From contig NZ_CP139421.1 in the NCBI RefSeq assembly GCF_034119865.1, positions 2,108,001 through 2,172,000 on the forward strand: a stretch of DNA of 64,000 nt, given 5' to 3'. This DNA comes from Algoriphagus sp. NG3. GTDB taxonomy: Bacteria; Bacteroidota; Bacteroidia; Cytophagales; Cyclobacteriaceae. Below are positions 54,861 through 63,038 of this stretch, in pieces (positions within the stretch are counted from its first letter, which is position 1; each line of letters begins with the position of its first letter). Under the pieces are notes generated by a model, which saw nothing but the letters and a program-made list of their open reading frames with translations, was not told the origin of the DNA and made no database searches. The translations under genes and the position numbers were made by a program.

Positions 54861-57800
54861 TTAAAGATTAAAATTCAATTTGAAGCCAATAGGAAAGCTC
54901 CAGGGCATTACATTCTGTCGCTCAATCCCCTGACGGAACTGTGAGGAGGAATTCCCTTGGGTATCACTGTTGGCCCAGAAAGCCCTTTCTGGATCCACTC
55001 CTATATCGGCCTTGGTCCATAGCATTAGGTTTCTGGTATAGATCGAGAAAGTCGCGTTTCTGAATTTGCCCAGATTAGGAAATCTATAGCCTATGCTTAA
55101 TTCCCTTAGCTTGACAAAACTGGCATCAAAGGTGATCTGCTCGTTGAATCCCCATGGGTAGGTATTGGTGATGGGATAAATATTGGTTCCCTCTCCGCCT
55201 AGGTGTTCTTCGTAAACATCGTCACTGTAATCATCCGGGGTATCCGCACCGCCGACCTGGATCACGCCTGGAACAAATGCCCCATCACTCCCATTTTCAT
55301 CTACGTAGTAACCGCCAGTGGCCGCTGTATAACCGCCAACTCTAGGAAAATTGCCCGTAGTGGGAATGATGTACCGCTCAGGATCAGCCTTCATCATGGC
55401 TATCAATTCATCGACTGAGTAAAGACCGCCAGGTATCAGGTTGTCTATCTGTCTTTGCGATTTCCAGTCAGATTCCCCATACCTATAGGTAAATGACATG
55501 AATTCCCCACCATGCCTCCAATCCAGACTTGCCCCGATGACAAAGTTTTTAATAGTCAAGGTAGTCTGCAGTCCCATCTGGAAGTCCGGGTTGAAGTTCC
55601 CTACTTTCTTTAGGTTTTCGGTTCCCGATAGTTCTTGCCAAGATCCTGCATTGGAGAGCACAGGCCATCTATAATAGGGAGAATTAGGATCTTTTACCGA
55701 AGCATAGCTTCTGCTATACATGTTGCCGATTTCCTCTCCCACGAATGTGATCGCCCCTCCCCCATTTTCAGACCATAAGGTGATCCTGTCCAGGCCATCT
55801 GCCAATTCTATCACAGATGTCCTGTTTCTACTCCAGTTTACATCCATGTCCCATGAAAAATCCCCTTTGGAGATGAGCGTACCTCCCAGAGCAAGTTCAA
55901 TCCCCTTACTACGGATCAGGCCTGCATTGATCAGACGGCCTGAGTATCCTGAGGAAGAAGGCAGGTTAACCGAAAAAATCTGGTTTCTGTTGTCTATCTG
56001 GTAAATGGTGGCAGAGAACCTCAGCCTGTTGTTGTACATATTAAGGTCCACCCCACCCTCATAGGATGTCGCTTCCTCGGGTTTCAGATCCGGGTTTAAA
56101 ATACCAGAGGGCATACTTGCCGTATTTATGGAATTGTACAATCCTGTACCCAGGTTAGGCACGAGATTGTACGGGCCGGTATCATTACCCACCTGTGCCC
56201 AGCCAAACCTGAACTTCAGCATGTCGATTTTCTCTGTCAAGCCGAAAGTGTAATTGGCGAGCCAGCTCAGCGAGGCAGATGGGTAGAAGTAGGACCTGTT
56301 GTCCGCCGGCAAGGTAGATGACCAATCATTTCTGGCTGTAACATCCAAATACAATTGATCTGCATATCCAAAGGAGACCAACCCGTAGATGGAGTAAATC
56401 CCTTTTTCAAAGTACCCGTTGTCCATGGACCGGTTATCCGCAGGGATGTTCTGCACATTATAGATTCCGGGGATTACCAGACCGTTGTTCCGATCCCCTC
56501 CCACACCCACATTGGTGCTTTTACCAAACCTGTTCATGATATTCCCGCCCACAGAAGCATTGATATCCAGGTCACCAAAATCGTCCATCCAGGAAACCAA
56601 AAAATCCGCGTTGGATTCCTGAGTCAGGACACTGGAGGTGTAGTAGCCTCCCCTGGCCATTCTACTGTAGCTGAAGGGGATTTTGGTTTCCAGTTCCTCA
56701 TCAGATCTATCCAGGGAATATCTCACCCGGAAGTTGAAGGAATCGGAGAGTTGGTAATCCAGTGACACATTTCCATAAATCCTATCTCTCACAAAAGCGT
56801 TTTCTATTCCATAGGCGATAAAATAAGGATTGTCCCCGGCAGCGGTTCTTATCTGCTGAACCCCTTCCTGCCCGGGCACCCAGATACCGCGCATCTGATT
56901 ATAGTCCACATAGGGGCTGTCATAAACTGCCTCCAGCGGGTTGGCTCTTCTATCCCCGGTACTTGGACGGTCATTGGATTTGCTGTTGGTATAGTTGAAA
57001 TTAGAACTGAAAGTCAATTGCGGTAAGATCTTGTGGCTTATGGAAGTAGAGTAGCTGTTTCTGAAAAGGTCAGAATTGGGGATCATGCCTCTATGTAGCA
57101 TATTGGAGTATGAAATTCTATAGGTGGTCTGGTCCGAACCTCCATCCAGTGCGATATTATTGGTGGACGTGATCCCTGTCTGCATAAAGTCCTTCATGGC
57201 ATTGGGATAGGATATCAGATCCGTGGGCACAGGGTCGCCGTTTTCATCCAAGGGACTGTTCCATTGAATCGCTTTGTTGCCTGCATCCAGATCCGGTCCT
57301 CCCCAGTAGGCCGAACCATCATTGAAGACCCCGTTACGGTTGCCGTTGGCATACTTATAGTGAAAATCCAGTAGACGCGTGGGTCTTTCGAAAATATTAC
57401 TGGTAGAGAAAGAAACACCCATGGTTTTTCCGGCTTTGCCTGACTTGGTGGTAATGATCACTACACCATTTCCGGCACGGGTACCATAAAGTGCGGCCGC
57501 ACTGGGGCCTTTCAGCACAGAGATGCTCTCAATATCGTCGGGGTTGATATCAGAGATCGCATTCCCATAATCCACCTGGTTTCCGTCCCCGTTTTGCCTG
57601 ATATTGTTCAGGGAATTGGACATGGGCACGCCATCGACCACAAACAGGGGCTGATTATCGGTGGTCAGGGATGTAGCGCCCCGAATGACCATGCTCATGG
57701 AAGATCCCGGCCCGGAGGTCTGATTGATGGTCACCCCAGGCATCCTTCCGGAAAGGGAGCTGAGCACGTTTTCCTGCGATACCTGGGTCAGCTCCTCCCC

Positions 57801-58256
57801 TTTCACATTGGAGACATCGTATCCCAGTGAGCGCTGGTCCCGCTTGATGCCCAAGGCTGTCACCACTACCTCAGACATATCCGTCGCGGTTTCGGACATG
57901 GACACATCTATTGTAGATTGGTTTCCCACCGTGATTTCCTGGGAATCAAACCCCACGAATGAAAACACCAGTACCGCGTCAGGCCCGGCTACATTTAAGG
58001 TATAAGTGCCGTTAATCTCGGTGACAGTACCATTGGAGGTGCCTTTTTCCAGCACCGTGACTCCGGGGAGGGGGGAGCCATCTACACTGGATACTATTTT
58101 ACCGCGTACCTGTTGTGCCTGGATAATCTCCTCCAACAGCACAGGGTGGTGCGGGCTTTTCGCTGAGGTATGGGCAAATGTGCCCATGATGACGCCAAAG
58201 ACCATGGGAACTCCCCAGAATATCTTGGCGGGTTTGATTTTGGAAAATTGTTTCAT
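54861..58256 (-). CDS. SusC/RagA-family TonB-linked outer-membrane transporter
   Basis: An 1131-aa TonB-dependent transporter. Signal peptide (about 1-32), a CarboxypepD_reg-like domain (about 52-125; GKIVSSVDGSPLPGVTVLEKG), a plug domain (about 130-275; VIRGATSLTTDNQPLFVVDGVP, then SISVLKGPSAAALYGTRAGNGVVIITTK) and a long barrel ending in FKLNFNL. It imports a substrate delivered by the SusD partner, using TonB energy. The start ATG overlaps the stop of an upstream 31-codon leader ORF (ATGA). Control is not by an adjacent ECF sigma/anti-sigma pair in the window. Confidence 0.95.
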   Translation of the reverse strand: MKQFSKIKPAKIFWGVPMVFGVIMGTFAHTSAKSPHHPVLLEEIIQAQQVRGKIVSSVDGSPLPGVTVLEKGTSNGTVTEINGTYTLNVAGPDAVLVFSFVGFDSQEITVGNQSTIDVSMSETATDMSEVVVTALGIKRDQRSLGYDVSNVKGEELTQVSQENVLSSLSGRMPGVTINQTSGPGSSMSMVIRGATSLTTDNQPLFVVDGVPMSNSLNNIRQNGDGNQVDYGNAISDINPDDIESISVLKGPSAAALYGTRAGNGVVIITTKSGKAGKTMGVSFSTSNIFERPTRLLDFHYKYANGNRNGVFNDGSAYWGGPDLDAGNKAIQWNSPLDENGDPVPTDLISYPNAMKDFMQTGITSTNNIALDGGSDQTTYRISYSNMLHRGMIPNSDLFRNSYSTSISHKILPQLTFSSNFNYTNSKSNDRPSTGDRRANPLEAVYDSPYVDYNQMRGIWVPGQEGVQQIRTAAGDNPYFIAYGIENAFVRDRIYGNVSLDYQLSDSFNFRVRYSLDRSDEELETKIPFSYSRMARGGYYTSSVLTQESNADFLVSWMDDFGDLDINASVGGNIMNRFGKSTNVGVGGDRNNGLVIPGIYNVQNIPADNRSMDNGYFEKGIYSIYGLVSFGYADQLYLDVTARNDWSSTLPADNRSYFYPSASLSWLANYTFGLTEKIDMLKFRFGWAQVGNDTGPYNLVPNLGTGLYNSINTASMPSGILNPDLKPEEATSYEGGVDLNMYNNRLRFSATIYQIDNRNQIFSVNLPSSSGYSGRLINAGLIRSKGIELALGGTLISKGDFSWDMDVNWSRNRTSVIELADGLDRITLWSENGGGAITFVGEEIGNMYSRSYASVKDPNSPYYRWPVLSNAGSWQELSGTENLKKVGNFNPDFQMGLQTTLTIKNFVIGASLDWRHGGEFMSFTYRYGESDWKSQRQIDNLIPGGLYSVDELIAMMKADPERYIIPTTGNFPRVGGYTAATGGYYVDENGSDGAFVPGVIQVGGADTPDDYSDDVYEEHLGGEGTNIYPITNTYPWGFNEQITFDASFVKLRELSIGYRFPNLGKFRNATFSIYTRNLMLWTKADIGVDPERAFWANSDTQGNSSSQFRQGIERQNVMPWSFPIGFKLNFNL

Positions 58257-58348
58257 GTGTTTATATTTTGATTTTCAATGGTCACATGGAATCTCACATC
58301 ACAGATAATCATTCCAGTGCTTGACGCTTGAGCCATGCTCGATTTCAT
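58253..58348 (-). CDS. Leader ORF copy nearest susC
   Basis: A 31-codon ORF starting MKSSMAQASSTGMIICDV and ending NQNINT, with its TGA overlapping the susC ATG (ATGA). It is an exact product of a 92-bp tandem unit and shares start context (AAAATATAAACAC before the ATG) with susC. It could couple susC translation or be a by-product of duplication of the susC 5' region. Confidence 0.45.
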   Translation of the reverse strand: MKSSMAQASSTGMIICDVRFHVTIENQNINT

Positions 58349-58440
58349 GTGTTTATATTTTGATTTTCAATGGTCACATGGAATCTCACATCACAGATAA
58401 TCATTCCAGTGCTTGACGCTTGAGTTATGTTCGATTTCAT
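58345..58440 (-). CDS. Leader ORF, second copy
   Basis: The same 31-codon ORF (MKSNITQASSTGMIICDV...NQNINT, four residues differ at most), again ending in an ATGA overlap with the next leader ORF. The 92-bp unit length equals 96 coding bases minus a 4-base overlap, which keeps each copy in a coupled chain. Confidence 0.45.
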   Translation of the reverse strand: MKSNITQASSTGMIICDVRFHVTIENQNINT

Positions 58441-58451
58441 GTGTATATAAT

Positions 58452-58553
58452 TTAATTTTCATTGGTCACATGGAATCCCTGCCTGCCGGCAGGCAGGTCG
58501 CATATATTATGATCATTCCAGCGTGTGTGTCCGGTAGGCAGGCTCGATTTCAT
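58452..58553 (-). CDS. Leader ORF, diverged first copy with inserted GC-rich palindrome
   Basis: A 33-codon ORF starting MKSSLPTGHTRW and ending FHVTNEN. It shares the ends of the leader unit, but its middle is replaced by a segment holding CCTGCCTGCCGGCAGGCAGG (a 20-bp palindrome). It stops 11 bases before the next leader ATG and so is not overlapped. It starts 14 bases after the small upstream gene. Confidence 0.3.
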   Translation of the reverse strand: MKSSLPTGHTRWNDHNICDLPAGRQGFHVTNEN

Positions 58554-58567
58554 GTGTGCTCTATTAA

Positions 58568-58798
58568 TTATTCATTTGATTGATCGCTTGGGTCAGCATC
58601 TTTCCTATTCGGATCCATTGCATCAAAAATTTCCTGAAAAGCCTGGTCGATATCCTTTAAATCCGTTTCTGATTTTATTTTTTCCAAGAACAGATCAAAT
58701 TCTTCTTTGGATATCTTACCATTGGCTAATTTTCCAATCAATTCCCTGATGCTAGGATTTTTCATAGGCTTTACCTTCATACATACTACTACTGACAT
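58568..58798 (-). CDS. Small acidic helical protein (possible FecR N-terminal-like remnant)
   Basis: A protein of up to 76 aa; starts at 58798, 58780 or 58765 are all possible, the later ones giving MKVKPMKN... or MKNPS.... IRELIGKLANGKISKEEFDLFLEKIK looks like the short helical N-terminal segment of FecR-type anti-sigma factors ('KYLxGxxSxEExxxLxxWL'). No downstream FecR domain is present. It is immediately upstream of the leader ORFs and susC, where a FecR gene is often found, so it may be a degenerate regulator. Confidence 0.5.
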   Translation of the reverse strand: MSVVVCMKVKPMKNPSIRELIGKLANGKISKEEFDLFLEKIKSETDLKDIDQAFQEIFDAMDPNRKDADPSDQSNE

Positions 58799-58874
58799 TC
58801 AAAAAAGGACTACCTAGCCACTGATTACCAGTTTGTTAATTTATGGGAGCCGTTATCAGGAAGTTGATAACAAT

Positions 58875-60025
58875 TTGAAAACATGGAGGGAGGGTGGGTG
58901 ACCGAAGACGGGAGACCGGAGACGGAAGACGGAAGACAGTCAGATGTGGGGTGTCCGGTGTCGGATGACCGATGTGGGAAGTGGGAAGTGGGATGTCGGA
59001 GGTTGGATGTTGGATGTGCAGGTAGTAGATAAAGTCACAGTATCCAGTCTCAGTGGTCAGTGGGAGGAAATGAAGTCTAAAAGTTGGGAATTACGATTCG
59101 ATTGGAAGATTTTGAAAACTGGAAGATTTATGCTTCGACCTCACTCAGTACAAGTGTCGGGTGTGGGGTGACCGATGTTGGAAGTGGGAAGTTTGGAAGT
59201 AGGAAGTTTATTTCTAAAATCCTAGGTAAACGAGCAATGCCGTAGGCCTGCCTGACCGGTAGGCCCGCCTCCCGGAGGGCAGGCAGGCATGATAGATTTT
59301 GTAGCTCCGGGTTTTAACCCGGGGATTCAATTTGAATCACAGCCATTACCCTCGGAGCACACAGTCCTTATGGAAATGACACAATGGGTGTTGGATGCCG
59401 GGTGTTGGGTGACCGAAGACAGTCAGATCTGGGGTGTCCGGTGTCGGGTGACCGATGTGGGAAGTGGGAAGTGGGATGTCGGAGGTTGGATGTTGGATGT
59501 GCAGGTAGTAGATAAAGTCACAGTATCCAGTCTCAGTGGTCAGTGGGAGGAAATGAAGTCTAAAAGTTGGGAATTACGATTCGATTGGAAGATTTTGAAA
59601 ACTGGAAGATTTATGCTTCGACCTCACTCAGTACAAGTGTCGGGTGTGGGGTGACCGATGTTGGAAGTGGGAAGTTTGGAAGTAGGAAGTTTATTTCTAA
59701 AATCCTAGGTAAACGAGCAATGCCGTAGGCCTGCCTGACCGGTAGGCCCGCCTCCCGGAGGGCAGGCAGGCATGAAAGATTTTGTAGCCTCGGGTTTTAA
59801 CCCGGGGATTCAATTTGAATCACAGCCATTACCCTCGGAGCACACAGTCCTTATGGAAATGAGCGTCTAGTCCGAGGGCTGGAAATGACACAATCGGTGT
59901 TGGGTGACCGAAGACCGAAGACCGAAGACAGTCAGATGTGGGGTGTCCGGTGTCGGATGACCGATGTTTGGAAGTTTGGAAGTAGGAAGTGGGAAGTAGG
60001 AAGTTGGATGGGTGTTGGATTGTGT
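58875..60025. repeat. 483-bp tandem duplication of period-7 plus hairpin repeats
   Basis: The block from about 58932 recurs at 59415 (offset 483 bp, nearly identical). Each copy has GACCGAA/GACGGAA and GTGTCCGGTGTCGG heptamers, a GCTTCGACCTCACTCAGTAC segment, and a hairpin repeat GCAATGCCGTAGGCCTGCCT...GGCAGGCAGGC followed by CCGGGTTTTAACCCGGGGAT. A shorter third start is at about 59892. Repeated frames inside it are not called as genes. Confidence 0.88.
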
Positions 60026-60099
60026 AGATAGTAGCAACAAAAGGCCAAGTAAGCACTGTGCCGTTCTTCGTGTCGTCACAGATGGCTAGCACAGGATGC

Positions 60100-60310
60100 T
60101 TGAACGAAAAGTTACCCCGAAGGGGTAAAACCCTTAATAGCCCCGGGTAAGGGAGTGATACGAAGTGAGCGAGCGAAACCCGGGGTAAAGAATGTTCAAT
60201 CCAATTGTCCTCGGAGCAGGGGGATTTTTTGGAAAAGAGGGTGCGGTCCGAGGAGTAGCACCAAAGTTCAAAGAGAGAAATTGAAACTAGCAAACCTAGC
60301 TTCATAGCCT
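60100..60310. repeat. Further copy of the TTACCC...GGGGTAA hairpin-chain repeat
   Basis: GTTACCCCGAAGGGGTAAAA at 60110 starts a copy of the longer type from 15.65-18.5 kb, running through GCCCCGGGTAAGGGAGTGAT, ACCCGGGG and the CCTCGGA...TCCGAGG hairpin. It ends near 60310. The remaining gap to 60869 holds only a period-7 scrap at about 60735-60800 (CTCTTGACTCTTGG, ACTTGATACTTGATAC). Confidence 0.85.
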
Positions 60311-60869
60311 CCATGGCAGCTCCTCACAAGTGAAAAAGGTGCTAAAAATGGACTGTCTGGTGTAGGCGGCAGGCTGAAGTCACGGATTATAAATCCCCCT
60401 GCCCCCTTTGACAATGGATCTATTTCAAAATAAACTAAAACTTAAAGGGAGAGTTTGGTAAGTGCTGGATTTGGCCCTGGGATAGAAATTAGTCGTTCGA
60501 GTCACAGGAACAGCATCCTGATGAATTCTGGGTTGATCCTTGCCACTTACTATTAAACCTGTTTTTAACCTATTTCACAGGGTGTAATCTTAACTCTGTC
60601 TACGACTTTTCACCGGGAATTTTACCCAGTACAGTTTAAAGAAGATCCAATTGCTCAAGCTCGGCTTTCAGCCCTTTGATAGTATTCTACAGAGAATCTT
60701 GGACAGTGGATCTCCTCTTACAACTTAATCTTATCCTGTTTCTTGGCTCTTGACTCTTGGTTCTTGATACTTGATACTTGATACTAATCACTGCGACTGT
60801 TGTCCGGTCTAGTCACAGGCATACACACCGTTTCACGCCTTTACTACACTCAGACAGGGATTAGTCACA

Positions 60870-62060
60870 CTAATAAAGAAAACCAAAAAGCCACAGGGGT
60901 ATTTTGGATCCAAAGCCTGTTTCAATATCGTCGGCAGCAATAAATCCGCTATCCAATCCTGCTTTAGACAACGATTTTCCAGCTCCCCCAACTTCTATAT
61001 TCCAGCTCTTATTGATCAGGAAATCTCCTTTTGGAGGTAATACAACTTCATGGTTATAGCCCACCTGATTTAAAAAGAAGGTTTCTCTTAGATTACCTAT
61101 ATCTACATTTTTTCCTAGCGCAAAAGCCAGATTAGTATTTTCGAGATACAACTTGGAGGGTTTTTGTAAAAGCGAGATCCCTTCAGTGGACTGGTAAAGG
61201 TTCTTGGTCAATTTACTTTGGTCCAAATAATGAAAATAGGTTAAAAGGGTAGTTCTGTTTATCCCGATTTTCTGTCCAAGCTTAGTGACATTGGGCATAA
61301 AGGGAACTGAATCAGCGATAATTGCCAGTAATTGTTTGATTTTAGGAACATAAGCAACATCAAATTTTCTGAGCTGGGGCAGTTCAACCTCCAGCACCAA
61401 GTTTACTACCGCAGTAAGTTGCTGCTCGTATAGCTCTCCAAACTCCCTTGAAAAAGGATAATAACCTTTTCTCAAGTATTCTTTGAAGTATTGAAAAGGG
61501 CGAAAATCAACCAAGAGTTCATTGCTTAGCTCCACATGTCGGTCTAAAATATCCTCCATTTTCAGTATTGGAAGTTTTAAGTCAGTTTCCAAGTTTATAT
61601 ATTCCCTAAAAGAGAGCCCTCTAAGCTGATACATCAATGCCCTTCTGCTCAGATCTGCTGCGGAATTCAGTATTTCCAATAAGGAGGATCCGGTAAAAAT
61701 AACTTTGAGCTCAGGATAAAAGTCATAGATATTCTTCAATTGCCTGGACCAGTCAGGGTACTTATGAACTTCATCCAGAACCAAAACCTTCCCTCCCACT
61801 TTGGTAAATTGATCCGCAAGATCCAAAAGGCTATTGGAAGAAAACCAAAAATGGTCCAATGACACAAAAAGCACTGTACTATCAGTTTCTCCAAACTGCT
61901 TTTTCAGATATTGGAGAAGCATGGTGGTTTTGCCCACCCCTCTCGCTCCGGTAATGCCTATCAATCTATTTTCCCAGCGGATAGATGCAAGTAAACTTCT
62001 CTGAAAATCCAGTGAAGTATTTCTTAAAAGTTTTTGATGTAAACTAAATAACTCTTGCAT
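60870..62060 (-). CDS. AAA-family ATPase (DUF4143-type)
   Basis: A 396-aa protein starting at ATG 62060; the frame extends 21 codons upstream into the promoter dyad, which is unlikely to be coding. Walker A GARGVGKTT (38-46), Walker B VLVLDEVHK (92-100) followed by YPDWSRQLKN, and sensor IFTGSS (121-126), then RGLSFREYIN. The C-terminal half ends with a PD-(D/E)XK-like GDFLINKSWNIEVGGAGKS. Proteins of this type are common stand-alone ATPases of unknown function. The dyad at 62072-62122 probably regulates it. Confidence 0.85.
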   Translation of the reverse strand: MQELFSLHQKLLRNTSLDFQRSLLASIRWENRLIGITGARGVGKTTMLLQYLKKQFGETDSTVLFVSLDHFWFSSNSLLDLADQFTKVGGKVLVLDEVHKYPDWSRQLKNIYDFYPELKVIFTGSSLLEILNSAADLSRRALMYQLRGLSFREYINLETDLKLPILKMEDILDRHVELSNELLVDFRPFQYFKEYLRKGYYPFSREFGELYEQQLTAVVNLVLEVELPQLRKFDVAYVPKIKQLLAIIADSVPFMPNVTKLGQKIGINRTTLLTYFHYLDQSKLTKNLYQSTEGISLLQKPSKLYLENTNLAFALGKNVDIGNLRETFFLNQVGYNHEVVLPPKGDFLINKSWNIEVGGAGKSLSKAGLDSGFIAADDIETGFGSKIPLWLFGFLY

Positions 62061-62071
62061 ACCTACATAAT

Positions 62072-62122
62072 TGTATATTACAATAAACAAAAATACAAAA
62101 ATTTTGTTTATTACAATATACA
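62072..62122. promoter_or_regulatory. Operator-like dyad and -7 element upstream of the ATPase
   Basis: TGTATATTACAATAAACAAAA (62072-62092) and its near-complement at 62102-62122 form an imperfect dyad with a 9-base centre; both arms also contain the word TATTACAATA-like in direct order. On the minus strand TATTTTTG near the centre fits TAnnTTTG for a promoter. The arrangement suggests self- or regulator-controlled transcription. Confidence 0.5.
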
Positions 62123-62204
62123 TTATTTAAATCAGTATTCTGTCTATACCTATGTTAGGGGTGCTGGAAGACGGAAGACCGAAGATGGAAGACGGAAGTA
62201 GGAA

Positions 62205-62780
62205 GTTTTTTTCTAAAATCCTGTGTAAACGAGCAATGCCGTAGGCCTGCCTGACCGGTAGGCCCGCCTCACGGAGGGCAGGCAGGCATGATAGATTTTG
62301 TAGCTCCGGGTTTTAACCCGGGGATTAAATTTGAATCACAGCCATTACCCTCGGAGCACACAGTCCTTATGGAAATGAGCGTCAAGTCCGAGGGCTGGAA
62401 ATGACACAATCGGTGTTGGGTGACCGAAGACCGAAGACGGAAGACAGTCAGATGTGGGGTGTCCGGTGTCGGGTGACCGATGTGGGAAGTAGGAAGTGGG
62501 AAGTGAGAAGTTTATTTCTAAAATCCTGTGTAAACGAGCAATGCCGTAGGCCTGCCTGACCGGTAGGCCCGCCTCCCGGAGGGCAGGCAGGCATGATAGA
62601 TTTTGTAGCTCCGGGTTTTAACCCGGGGATTCAATTTGAGCCGCAGCCATTACCCTCGGAGCACACAGTCCTTATGGAAATGAGCGTCAAGTCCGAGGGC
62701 TGGAAATGACACAATCGGTGTTGGGTGACCGAAGACGGGAGACAGTGGGGCGCTGGGTGATAGATGTGGGGTGTCCGGTG
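62205..62780. repeat. 305-bp tandem copies of the GCCGTAGGC hairpin repeat
   Basis: Two copies, TTTCTAAAATCCTGTGTAAA at 62210 and 62515, each with GCAATGCCGTAGGCCTGCCT, a GGCAGGCAGGC arm, CCGGGTTTTAACCCGGGGAT and CCATTACCCTCGGAGCAC, joined by GACCGAA/GACGGAA period-7 words. They belong to the same family as 58.9-59.9 kb. The rest of the gap to 63038 has a CCGTTCGTG hairpin (62844) and period-7 scraps (62880-63020). Confidence 0.87.
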
Positions 62781-63038
62781 TCAGCACCGTCTTTGCGAAG
62801 ACGAAGGACGAAATGAAAAGAACCAATTATGGCTGGTAATAGACCGTTCGTGAGACACGAACGGTGGCGGATCTCAGTCGCAAGAGGCAGAAATAAAGTA
62901 TGAAAGCTGAAGTATGAAAGCCGAAAGTCTATAATTCCAACCTACTCGTAATCCCTACCTACGGCAGGCAAGCTTGATACTTGATACTTGCTATTAATAA
63001 CTGGGACGGAAGATGGGTGACCGAAGTGCAGCCTATTC

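Larger units (their letters stand above)
58254..58553. repeat. 92-bp tandem repeat upstream of susC (two exact copies plus one diverged)
   Basis: CATGTGTTTATATTTTGATT occurs at 58254 and 58346, and a variant (CATGTGTATATAATTTAATT) at 58438. The first two units are nearly identical over 92 bp; the third carries an insertion. The unit spans the susC start codon and its upstream 5' region. Confidence 0.92.

Noticed and set aside
53149..58256. Polysaccharide utilisation locus with a known substrate
   Set aside because: Only susC and susD are present; no glycoside hydrolase, lyase or sensor is adjacent, so no substrate can be named.
58944..59654. Two near-identical frames (75 and 121 aa) in the 58.9-59.7 kb block
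   Set aside because: They follow the 483-bp tandem duplication and lie in period-7 DNA.
60870..62123. Longer start of the AAA ATPase at 62123
   Set aside because: The additional 21 codons overlap the dyad/promoter; the ATG at 62060 begins the normal family sequence.
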